The position numbers and the translations under genes are program-made. From NCBI GenBank assembly GCA_963920665.1, contig OY987266.1, positions 25,222,248 to 25,286,247 on the forward strand: DNA of 64,000 nucleotides, written 5' to 3'. Position 1 is the stretch's first letter. Each line of letters starts with the position of its first letter. This document shows positions 45,484 to 56,328 of this stretch, piece after piece. This DNA is from Straminergon stramineum (lineage: Eukaryota > Streptophyta > Bryopsida > Hypnales > Calliergonaceae). The notes below the pieces were generated by a model. That model had not been told where the DNA came from. It saw nothing but the letters and a program-made list of their open reading frames with translations, and ran no database searches.

Positions 45484-46059
45484 CCCCTAAGGGCTCCAAC
45501 ATCCATTTTCTAAACAGTGAATAGATTGAAATTCAAGTTTTATCCTCCTTACTACTTAGATGAAAGTCATCCTAATTTGTAGAGATATTTTATCAAGTTG
45601 TTCTATTGAAGAGTTGGATTTGGTGTTACTAAAATACATATTTTTCTAAAGTTACCAATGTAGAAGTATGTCATGTGGTTGACCAAGCCCAAATTGCGTA
45701 GACTCTAGTTCAAAATTGGATTTCCAAAAAGGAGGTCATAGATTTTAAGAACACAAAAATTTCGAAAAATCACTATGTGAAGAGAACCTCATTTCGAATC
45801 CATTCCAACAAATCTTACTCAAAAAATGATAAAATGTTGCTTATAATTGAATTTATTAGGAATTTTGAAATTTTTCTCTCAAAATTTGTAAAACAATATT
45901 GGTGAGAACATTGGTGAATCTAATCATATGAATGGAATCTACAACTCACACTCTACAACTTTTATTTGTGTATCAATTCCTAAATATACTTCCAAATAGC
46001 ACTTTATAATGATTTTTCTCAAATTGTGAATTCATGAGATGAATTTGGATGTTTAAGGG
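45484..46059. mobile_element. TTAA-flanked MITE, family A copy 2
   Basis: It lies between TTAA 45480-45483 and TTAA 46060-46063, begins CCCCTAAGGGCTCC and ends GGATGTTTAAGGG. It is the reverse complement of 7927-8500 and nearly the same length. Confidence 0.7.
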
Positions 46060-46289
46060 TTAACCTTGCAAAAAAATAATTCATCATTGTAATATGTTTC
46101 ATTGTTAGAATATGCTCTAAACTAAAGGTTTGAAAAATGTAACATTGCTTTTTAAATTGTAACCTAAGGATCTTAAACTTAATGAAAAGGAATCAAATGA
46201 AGAAAATAAAACATCAATTTCTCATATGAATTGAAAGATTATAATGCTTGATTACAAGGGCTTAGAATTTGAAATTTTGTTTGATATCT

Positions 46290-46341
46290 TTTCAATCTTT
46301 TGTTTAAACTTTAAATTTAATATTATAGTCATATAAAAAAT
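46290..46341. repeat. Direct repeat bracketing an LTR-like segment, left copy
   Basis: TCTTTTCAATCTTTTGTTT... continuing to ATATAAAAAAT. The right copy is at 46929-46981 with few differences. Confidence 0.6.
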
Positions 46342-46928
46342 TGTCATGACTCTTGTCACAAGCTTTTGATGGATGAATGCATTGATAGATGAAAGAATTT
46401 TTTATGATTATGTCATGGCCTTTGATGGATGAGTGCATTTATGGATGAATTAATTCATGATGAAATGTGCACTAGTGGACAAGGAGAGATTGCCTAGAGA
46501 TAGATATCTCTAATTAGTGGATTTGTGCAAAGGAGTTAGACAACTCCCAGATAAAGACAAGTGTGTTGGAATTTGGAATTAGATAACTGGAAGTAGAAGT
46601 CAAGATTTGGATAAGAAATGATTTTCATAAGATACGATTGAGGTAAGATATGATTTAGGGAAGTATAACTAAGACTTTCACTTTAATTAGTGAATGGTTT
46701 TAAATGGAACCAAGGATAGAAAGCTAAAGATAGAAAAAAAGCCTTTGTCTATCTTAAGGACTAATAGTCTCTATTGATAGTCTCTATTATATAAGATGGA
46801 GCTTAGAGATGAGGAGACTCTCTTTGGAGATTGATCTATCTTTATATTTGGGTGGTTTGATCTCTTTGTAAAATCATTTTTATTCATAAGTATATTTTGC
46901 GTTCTTAATTGGAGTCCATTGTGGGATG
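46342..46928. mobile_element. LTR-like segment related to the solo LTR
   Basis: It begins TGTCATGACTCTTGTCACAAG, close to the start of the solo LTR at 43388 (TGTCACGACCCTCATCACAAG). The right end is uncertain because no clear GACA terminus is visible. It is flanked by ~52-bp direct repeats, too long for a target duplication. Confidence 0.35.
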
Positions 46929-46981
46929 TCTTTCAATCTTTTGTTTAAACTTTAAATTTAACATTATGGTAATATAAAAAT
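46929..46981. repeat. Direct repeat bracketing an LTR-like segment, right copy
   Basis: Matches 46290-46341 (TCTTTCAATCTTTTGTTT, then ATATAAAAAT). Confidence 0.6.
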
Positions 46982-48819
46982 TGAAGATAAAAAAATAATA
47001 CTTATAACAATAATTAGTGTATTACATTTCAAAATATACTCTACAAATTTTTAAGAAGAATTTGGCCAAGTTTTAGTGTACTTAAGGCTCATCTTCCTAA
47101 TCTCTTAACACTTGAAAACACTTGAACTTTAATAGAAAAGTCTAAAATATTTTTTCTAATTTTTTAATGATTATAAAATATTTAATTTATTATGCATCTT
47201 ACAAAATACTTCATATTCTGGTAGTAACTTAGTAAGGTTTGACTTAACCAAAATGTAGTGACTTGGTCATTTAATTAGGAGTTATGTTGAGGGGTGTGCA
47301 TAGGTGATATTGTTTTTAATTTTCTTTTGGTGAAAATGAACAAGAATAGTTGATGGCATTTATTTTTAAATTTCTTAATTCAATCAAATGTCATATTAAA
47401 TTTAGCTTTGGCAAAATTTACAATGATATAAATTGAGTGTAAAATATTTATGAATAACCCTTACTCCTTATATCATGTTCCAATATTTTGCATGATGCAT
47501 GAAGTTAATCAAGTTATCCTAATGCAATTGGTACTTCAATTCCTAAGTGTTTCACTCCATATTTTGGATGACAAACAAAGTGTTTAGAAGCAATGCATAG
47601 TTCAATTAACTCTCATTCATTCAAAGTGGTACTTGATTCATAAACCTCTAAAGTTCTTTTGGTGTTTTTGAGTAAAATTGCTACAAAACAATACATGTTG
47701 AAAACAAGATGGAGTTATCAAATTCGTGATTTCTTTTGCAACTTCTAATAATAAGTATAAAGTGTGTCCTAGAACACCAACCTATAATGTTAGACCTTAG
47801 TGCTTTAAGTCACCCCTCTCTACTAGTGTATCCATAGAATTTTGTGCCTAAATTGAATGTCTACTTCTTCACCAATTTTAAGAGCCTAATTGTTCAACAC
47901 TTCTAAGATCATAATGCTAAAAGTTGTACAATAAGCTTTTGTCAATTGTTCTCAAAGGTGAGGTTTCAACTTTGAAATTTTTTAGGAAAAAATAAATTGT
48001 CTTCTACTTCATGAAGAATTTGTCATTATGTTAGAAAATTGAATTGAGAGTCTACTAATAACAATCAAGGAAAAAAAACCCTTAGTTTTCATCCTTTAAA
48101 CAATCAATATGTGGAAGGGTTTATAAGAAAATTTAAACAACAAAATTGCTAATAATCTAAAATGGATTGAAAAATGCCAATTCTAATGGCAAAATTGTTT
48201 TAGAAAGCCATCTAAACCTACACACTTATCTATTTTCAAAAATTGTGAAAATTGAGTTGAAGAACAATCTTTATAGTTGTTTTGGAGGGGATGTTTCACA
48301 AGTGCTTTTAAAACAAAATTCCTCATATTTCTAACCTTAGTCATTAAAATGGAATGAAGAAAAAAATTTCCTTGTAGATATAGATCATTTCTACTAGAGT
48401 CATTTTCTTCAATTTTTTTCTAATTTAAAAAAAAAATTAGCTATCCATAAGTTCAAGTATTTTTTAAAAACAATATAAAACACTAAACACAAACTTGTTT
48501 CATTTGCAAATTAGCTTGTTTGAAAGCTAGATGAAACCCCCACTCTACACATATAAAAGGTTCAAAAAATACCATCAAGAATTGCATCCATAGGTGCTTG
48601 TATAAAAATGCTAAAAAACCATTTTAGTCATTGAAAGACTTTAGGGGTTAAATGAAAACCTTCCTTCAAGACCTATTTGATGAAATTGAGATAAATAATA
48701 ATATATATAAAAAAAAGTTGTACAATTAAAAAAAATCAGTCATAAATGGATTATATCAAAATTCCAATTTATTATATTGGATTTATAATCAATATGTTCA
48801 ATCAATATAATTAGAAGTA
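46982..48819. other. Gene-free AT-rich stretch
   Basis: No gene. A lone TTAA-element end (CTTTAGGGG then TTAA) occurs at about 48640-48655 without a recognised partner. Confidence 0.35.
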
Positions 48820-48823
48820 TTAA

Positions 48824-49386
48824 CCCCTAAAGGACCAAGTGTCCATTCAACATATGCAAGAAATCTTGGGTAGGTTCCTATGAAGTCATTTTTGGTTGGA
48901 TGTACATGAAATTTGGATATGATGTGTAACTATGTACCTCCTTCTTAAAAGTCAATTTTTTTTTCCTATCGGATGCCCGGATCAAAAGTTATGCTACCCT
49001 ACCCTTTGTGGGCAACTCGGGCAGCATGTGCAAAACTCTTCCTATGATTTTGAAACTTGGTGGGTGTGTAGCTTACATGATACAAGATGCAAGTGTAAAA
49101 AAAAACATTTTTAGTGTAAGAATCTCATTCTAGAAGGAGTTAAAGTTTGAAGGCCTTGTCAAGCAAGGTTGGAATAAAAAAATTTCACCTAACTTCAAAC
49201 ATTGTAATCTTTCAATTTGTGTGGTCAAAGTTTCTAAAAAAATTTCCACATTCCCAAAGAAGTCTAGTACAAATTTATACGGTTGAATTTTGAAAAGACA
49301 ACTTTTTAAAAAAAACATTCTTGTTGCCCAAAAAAGTGGCACTTTTTGACAATCTTGGCCCCAAATATGCCTGGGTCCTTTAGGGG
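48824..49386. mobile_element. TTAA-flanked MITE, family B copy 2 (opposite orientation)
   Basis: It begins CCCCTAAAGGACCAAGTGTCC after TTAA (48820-48823) and ends GGGTCCTTTAGGGG before TTAA (49387-49390). It is the inverse of 51434-52652 at its left end (GGTAGGTTCCTATGAAGTC), and much shorter. Confidence 0.75.
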
Positions 49387-49390
49387 TTAA

Positions 49391-50915
49391 GGCGAACTTC
49401 TGTGAGCCATTGAAATTGGCGAAGCTGCGGGGTGGTTATAGAGTTGAAAAAGCATCTTCTCACATCAACAAATCAAACCATTCTCAACCACTTCCACGTG
49501 ACTGAAAAAAACAAGCGGAATAGGATTGCTTCATCCAAAAAATCTCAAGTCTCAAGTCTAGTTAATATTCATAATACGTTGCAATATATTTTATAACAGC
49601 CTCACTGGACTTTTGTCCAGATCAAACATACAATATGCTTTTGAAACTCTACAGACAAGACCTTTCTAACAATATAATGTACTGTACACCCAACTTGAAG
49701 TTCAATTGCAATTTTCATTATAGCAAACAACAAATTGCAGGTGCTTTTTTACTGTATTGTAACTAAATCAATTTTCAAAATCCACCTAAACGAGCAGTCA
49801 ATTAGATTTTATTGAAACATGAGCTTCCTCTTGTATTCGTGCTTGCGTAGTTTTCCAAAATGTATTCTCAGTTTGACAAAATTGATACACTTTCATATGA
49901 AGAATCGACAGAAGTTGTCTCCTGACATATGCACATTTCAAACATAAACAAGCCAATTCACTTCACTTCCAGCTATGTTGAAATTAGAGCGAAACAATGC
50001 TTGTTCGAAGTCCAGTCCAGATTCAAAAATGTGTTTTCATCCGACAGCAGACCAGCGATGAAATGACCTATGAAGAATCCTAAACCTCACAACCAAGCAT
50101 ACAACCACAAAGAAGCGCACTTTCCCAGCTGATTCAGACTTCGAGATGCACTTTGTCTTCATAGAAAAACAATGGTAATTATCAAGGAGATTCATTGTGC
50201 CTTGAAGTACAAGTTTACAAGCTCTACTGGAAAAGGATAACAACGGAAAAGAGCAAAGTTTAAGAGAGCATTATATGTACAGTGGTACACCATGTAGAAA
50301 GCCAAGCTGCAGCATACCGGTATCACAATATGCGACGAGCAATACCGACAAACGTAGGTGGAATCCACAAGCCCATAGTTATTTCAAAATAGCATACCGG
50401 TAATCATTTCTGTTTAAGCAATTCAGACGGGACGCATCGAAAATCCGTTGAGAGACGCATCCTAAAGCCTATGGTCTATTCAAAACTAGGAAGTTATACC
50501 ATTCTCTCCGGTACAACTTTCCCTGCTATTTATAATTTGTGAAGACAAATCATTCACAAACGAAGAAATAGGTTCACAGTTACTGGGTATAGAAATTCAA
50601 CATACCTTAGGTTCCAAGCAGATCGATGCCTTGCAAGGAACGCTACATGGTGTTGCACAGAATGGTTAGTTCGGACAAGTTGTTAATCAGAGTTCGACGG
50701 TCCAACAAATTGGCAACAACAATGATCGTAAACCAGCAACTATTGAAGACCCCAAGAAATGAGTCCAGTATCAGGTCATGCACCTCCGGCAGTACCACTG
50801 TAAGGTTGAGGATACTAAACCATTAGGGTCCTGGTCTCGTCTCGTATACTGATCCCTATTATCAACATCAGCTCATCTTTTCAAACACTCAGGTGGGTTT
50901 ATGAGGAAGTGGAGT
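49391..50915. other. Gene-free stretch, moderate GC
   Basis: The part 49900-50850 is less AT-rich and non-repetitive, so it may include an unrecognised exon or a non-coding transcript. No frame there shows a known motif. Confidence 0.3.
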
Positions 50916-50954
50916 AAACCCTAAACCCTAAAACCCCTAAAACCCTAAACCCTA
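50916..50954. repeat. Telomere-like repeat (CCCTAAA) tract
   Basis: About five CCCTAAA-type units, two of them with an extra base (CCCCTAAAA). Plant telomere repeats are TTTAGGG; short internal tracts also act as telo-boxes in promoters. It is too short to suggest a chromosome end. Confidence 0.8.
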
Positions 50955-51189
50955 TATCAGTAGTCTTACCTGACTGTCTGTAGTCACTGTTCTGAAGAAT
51001 GGAAACGAAAGTTAGTATTTCTTTTTTCTCATGGCACTTTCTTGCAACTCGGGAACTGTGAAAGTTCGCATTAGTATGGCTGGATGTAAGGTGGAGAATC
51101 CTAAGTTATTTTGTGTCCACAGTGAACATTATTATAGAAGTGTGAGTTGGAGGAGATTAATGGAAGTTCTGAAATGTACATCACTGACA

Positions 51190-51245
51190 AATTTTAGCCC
51201 ACAATGGGTTGGCTCCCATTTGGTCTAGAATGGGGTAGTTTACCT
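51190..51245. repeat. Conserved terminal fragment of a dispersed repeat, copy 2
   Basis: Matches 14-70: TTTTAGCCCACAATGGG, then TGGGGTAGTTTACCT followed by TA. Confidence 0.45.
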
Positions 51246-51433
51246 TAGATGAAACTTCCCAAGAAAGAAATTTAAGCAGATTGAAGTTAGACAAGCTTAA
51301 CAAAGCTCAATGAAAGTATTGTTACCACAGCTTGTTTTTTTGGCTTTCTGATGCCAAATTGCACCAGAAAAAATAACTTGGATGAAAAATGGCAACAAAT
51401 CGTGAAGTTTTTTACCATAAAACTTCTAATTAA

Positions 51434-52652
51434 TCCCTAAAGGACTAAGGTTTCTTTTCAGGGAGACATTGTCAAAAACTGTGGTTTGGGGTATGTTATA
51501 CAAAAATGAAAATCAATTCTTTTTTTAACTTCAACCTTAAAAAACTGAAGTAAATTGTTTTACCAAAATGTGGAAAGAAATTTCAGCCCATTTGATTGTG
51601 CAAATTGAAAGATTATAACATTTGAAGTGAGAAAAAAAGCCCTTTTTTTTCATTCTTGCAAAACAGGGTCATCAAACTCCAGGCCCTCTTGGAGTAGAAT
51701 TTTTGCTCTACACCAAAATGAGGATTTTGTCCATTCATGAGTATATGCTGTTAGATTCACTCATGAAAAATTTTAGAAGCATCCGAGATGTCTAGCTTAC
51801 ACTAAATCACCCTACAATGCAAGGAGGTTAAGTGAGTTGGCAATACATTAGTCATTTTTTGATGATTTCTTGTGCAATGAGGAAATTTTTATTTTGAAAT
51901 CCAAATGGTGAAAAGTTAGAGATAAACATTTGGAATATGTGGAAAAAATTTGAAGAATTTTGACTTTACAAATTGCAAGATGATAGGACTTGAAGTTAGA
52001 AGAAAATATATTTTTTAAAACCACCTCAACATAGCTAATAAAGTTTGAATCCTCTTAGAATGTGATTTGAGGACTAAATTTTTTAGGGGGGGACAATTTC
52101 ATGCCATATTCTATTAGTTATATACATGCCAAATTTCAAACATTAGGGGAGATTTGAAGGCTGTACATGCTTGCAAGTTCCTAGGCTTCGGGGAATGTAG
52201 GAATTGTGTCACTACTTAAGGCTGACATGGCCAAGACCAAGCCACGTAAAAAAAATCAACTTCTTTCTACATTTTAGAGCTAAGAATTTTTTTTTTTTTT
52301 ATTATATTTATTTTCTGGCTAGCAACCAAACGTTCCCAGACAACGCAAGGAACAAGGAAGGGAACAATCCTAAAACAGGCATCTTGAGCCTTCAAATTTT
52401 CTCTAATGAGTTGATGAGATTTTTTGCAAAAGATTCCCCCAAGGTTCTTGAACTGTCCAAGCTACCCCAAAAGTTCAGGGGTGGAATAACCATGATCTAG
52501 GCACCCAATCGGAAAAAAAATATTTTTTCTTCAAAGAAGTATATGTATATACATAGTGTCCAAATTTCATGGACATCTAACCAAAAATGACTTCATAGGA
52601 ACCTACCCAAGATTTCTTGTGTATGTTGAACAGACACTTGGTCTTTTAGGGG
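51434..52652. mobile_element. TTAA-flanked MITE, family B copy 3 (longest)
   Basis: It begins TCCCTAAAGGACTAAGG after TTAA (51430-51433) and ends GGTCTTTTAGGGG before TTAA (52653-52656). At 1219 bp it is the longest copy. Passages such as GATTGTGCAAATTGAAAGATT recur in 63358-63941. Non-coding. Confidence 0.7.
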
Positions 52653-53090
52653 TTAAAAAATTCTTGGATGAAATTGCCATATTGTGGATGAAAACAGAAT
52701 TAAAGACATATGATATATGCTAATGTGATATTTTCTATCCAATATGTCGATTGAATGTTGACATTTGGATCACCACTATAACATTTTATATTGCCACTTT
52801 AGCACTTCATAAAAAATAAAAATAAAGCTCTAATTGTGATCCATTTGTAGCATTGTTTGTGTATCCTCACTATGTTGTTTGGACATTCCGGCCACCAAGA
52901 ATACACTAAGATGAACCAATCAATTACCACTCTCATCTCAATTCTGCTCCAATGTAGCCATGGGGCACATTCCAGAATTAATATGTACACCTTACTGTAA
53001 GAAGATGAAGGCGGAATTTGAATTTAGGATGGTTCACCTCAACCCTGAAAGAACAAGGCATATTGCCAAGGTAGTTAAATAAAAGTGGTA

Positions 53091-53171
53091 CTACCTTTGT
53101 TTTTGAAAAAGACCCATGTTTCTTTTATAAAATACAAAAGAAACTTGGGTCTTTTTCAAAAACAAAGGGAG
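53091..53171. mobile_element. Stowaway-like MITE (81 bp)
   Basis: It begins CTACCTTTGTTTTTGAAAAA and ends CAAAAACAAAGGGAG, with TA on both sides (53089-53090, 53172-53173). This is a nearly perfect hairpin. The CTCCCT-like end and TA duplication match Stowaway (Tc1/mariner) MITEs of plants. Confidence 0.8.
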
Positions 53172-53173
53172 TA

Positions 53174-54700
53174 TGATTTTTTGACCAATAGGTGCATTTC
53201 TTGTTTCTTTTATTATAGTGAGGTCATCCATTAGACACTTTTAGTCCTTGGCATCGTTATTCCCCCTAAAGATTGTCTTTGCAAGTTTGATCACATGATT
53301 GACATACTTTGCATAGTACTAAATTAACTCTTTAAAGTTTGAATCCTTTTTTGAAATTTTTATAAATTTTGGCTTATATCTTTGTACAAATATGTTAATT
53401 ACCTTGATAATGTCATATTGATCTTGAATATAGGTTATATATTTGTCTTTTAAAGATTGGTTATGGGACTTTGAATTATGATAACAATCATGTGCTTACA
53501 ATTTTGTGAACCAATTTTGTAATGTCGATGTTTTCAAATTTCTTATAACCATAAACTATAAGTTTTGTACACTTTGAAAAAATTGGAAAATCTAATTTCA
53601 TCACAATTTCATGGGAATTTATGGAAGAAAATGAACAACAAAGAAAATCTAATATGAATGTAAAGAATCTTTGTAAGTAAATAGAATCAGGTTTTGACAA
53701 AATAATTCAAAGACCAGATAATGTTATTCAATGCCTAATTGGTGAAATTCTTTGCTACATATAATTACCAACAATTTCAACTATTGAACTAAAAATAATT
53801 AAATCACATTTGCAAATGGAGGCTTTGAATTGACTTTCAGAAGATAACATGACAAAAGATATTTAAAGAATGTTTGTAAGCAATAAATGAACAAATTTTT
53901 TCCATTTTTTTTTTCCATTTTTCAGATTGTATTATCAAATTGATTTAAAATTTTAAATGTCGTACTAAAATCCCAAAATTTTCTGGTAGTATTATAATTT
54001 TAAAAACTTTATAAATGAACACCAACAAAGTACTTTCATTTGATGAAAATCCATTTATCAATGGAAGATTGGCACATTTTCTATCTATAAACAATGCACT
54101 CAACACTTTGTAGGAAAAATGGAAATACTTGCCAAATTATATGCTGAAAAAAATAATTTATTTATTCTTATTATTATTGCTAGAAATTTTAAATTTTGAA
54201 GTTTTTCTTCGAAAAGTTTTGAAGAAATTATCAGTTTCCCAAAAAAACACTTAGGGGAGGCAACCCATTCTTGATCATTGCCCCATTCCATCAATGTAAG
54301 GTGGAGTAATTTCGATCAGGAGGTGATTACAATAATTAATGCTAGCACAATTCCCGATGCAATTGTGGTGCATTATGATTGGCTTCAAGACTCTCAATAT
54401 TGCAACCAACCCTTGGTTGGAAATAAGAAGGTATGTATGACCAATATAGGTGGAGTAGAATCTTTAGCCAAAAAATTTATAGTAATTATGTTTTGAGAAA
54501 TAAAAATTTGAAAAATTATGAAAATCTGGGGACCTCTATTTCTGCACATGGGAAAATTTCCCAATGTTGAATCTCCCTTGCGAATACGTGTATATGTTTA
54601 AGTGGTCAGAAATGGATTGCCTCCCCGAATAGAATTTCAAAAATATTTTTTTGGCATCATAAGGTATATATAGATCCCCTTCCATCATCCAATCCTCTCC
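53174..54700. other. Gene-free AT-rich stretch
   Basis: Nothing recognisable. Confidence 0.35.
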
Positions 54701-56328
54701 AAGCGGATGAAGCATCAGTCCATCCATTCGTCCCAATCCCGACGAAGCCATTCATCCAAATTCCCCAAAGAGTGTGTCTGAGTCACCCTCTGCGTGGGAG
54801 CGAGGCAGCAACACAAGTGCAATACAATCCTCCACGGGACCCCGGATTGGATAGAAAGGCAAACCAATGGAGTCCTCATACTGTCCCTAACCAATGCCAT
54901 GGCTGCAATCCTCCCCGTAATACAAGCACAGATGTTGCACTGCCGAACTAAATACCAGTCACGTCGTTACTGCCGTCTTTTGCAAGCTTTTTGATAGTAT
55001 TCATGCACACTTTGGACCTCAGAATCAAAACCCACTTCACCGAAATATCTCCCGCTCGCTACTCCCTCGGTCCAATTTCTTAGGACGAATCCAATTTCTA
55101 AAATTCTGAAATTGGGGACAGGTAATTTGACCTGTTATCCCGGTGCCTCAGATTCCAGGGTTTGCCGATTTGAGTTGACACTTGGAGCACTTGGAAGTTG
55201 ATATCTGCGAACCCATCGCGGATCTGGAGTTTGTGGTCACCGGAAGCGCAGGGGATTGCTGTAGCAGCAGTTGTGGGCACTTGGGCTTCTGGGTTCCTTT
55301 GTTTCCGCATTCTGGTTTCAGGGTCAGTGTTCAAGTCGGCTAGGTGCGAAGTGTGAGAGCGTTCAGCTGAAGAGGAGTTTCAACGGTGCGAGGAAGAATT
55401 TTGCAAGTGTTTCGAGGAGGTTCTTCAACGGACTTTGATTTGGTATGCTGCTTGTTAGGTTGTCGTTGCCCTTGTTGAGTGATTTGGGTTTGCTTCTTGT
55501 GCGGACTGAATACTTTGGTTTTCTTGTAATGGCAGCTTGCGTTGGCAAATCGTTGGACTTCTTGTGATTTTTCTTGTTTGGGTTTTTTGGGATATGGTTT
55601 TCATGTATCGATGGAGTTTTGGATTTGTCTGCGTTTGCGGTTTGGGTCTGTTTGAGCTTTTTGAAGAGGTTGAGAGAGGATAGATTTACTTCACTGTCGG
55701 GCAGCAGTTGCGCATCGCAATTATGGTGTGCACACTCTGTTTCGCCCCTTATTGGCTTGACTTGCGTTTTAGGATGAGCTTGTTGCACTTACATGTTGGG
55801 TGGCATAGGCTTCAACCGAATTTGCGCTAGGTTTTTTGTTCTTTTTGTTGTTGTTCCACGTGCACTGAACTGCCATAATGCCTTTGGGAGTTCATGTACA
55901 GTCCGTCGACTTGGGTTAGGGTTGAACCCCTACGGTCATGTGGAATGGGAAACTATTGTGTGAATAGGCTCTGGGTGCAGATCCATAGAACGAACCGTCT
56001 TTAATCAACCGTGAGCAATCTCACACGTGTGTGTCAAGATGGATTTCGAATAACATTTGGCTTATATTCCTATCCGTAGTTCTTTGAATTCAGTTTCCTC
56101 GCCATGGAGCATGTTTCATTCATTCACGCAGTTCCTACTGGATCTTTTGAATCTGGAAATAAGTCAAGAGGGGCTGTAATAAGAGTTCGTTACAGCGCTC
56201 TGGCTCTGGTTGCACCCAATTTGATCCCCGAATTAAACCTAGGATGTGATAATGGTGCAGATCATAGAGTTCAGAAGAGCGAGGAGAACTGAGCTCTCAT
56301 TCTACAGCTGTTCTGACAGCAAGGAAGC
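54701..56328 (+). promoter_or_regulatory. ZEP upstream region with possible leader intron
   Basis: Composition shifts to higher GC at about 54700. A candidate 5' leader intron runs from a donor at about 55442 (TTTG/GTATGC) to an acceptor at 56320 (TTCTGACAG/CAAGG) just before the ZEP start. The interval is T-rich on the sense strand, as plant introns are. There is no firm TATA box. The model is inference; transcripts would settle it. Confidence 0.3.

Noticed and set aside
55363..55788. 141-codon minus-strand frame upstream of ZEP
   Set aside because: It is Lys/Asn/Pro-rich because it is the complement of a T-rich probable leader intron, and it has no domain.
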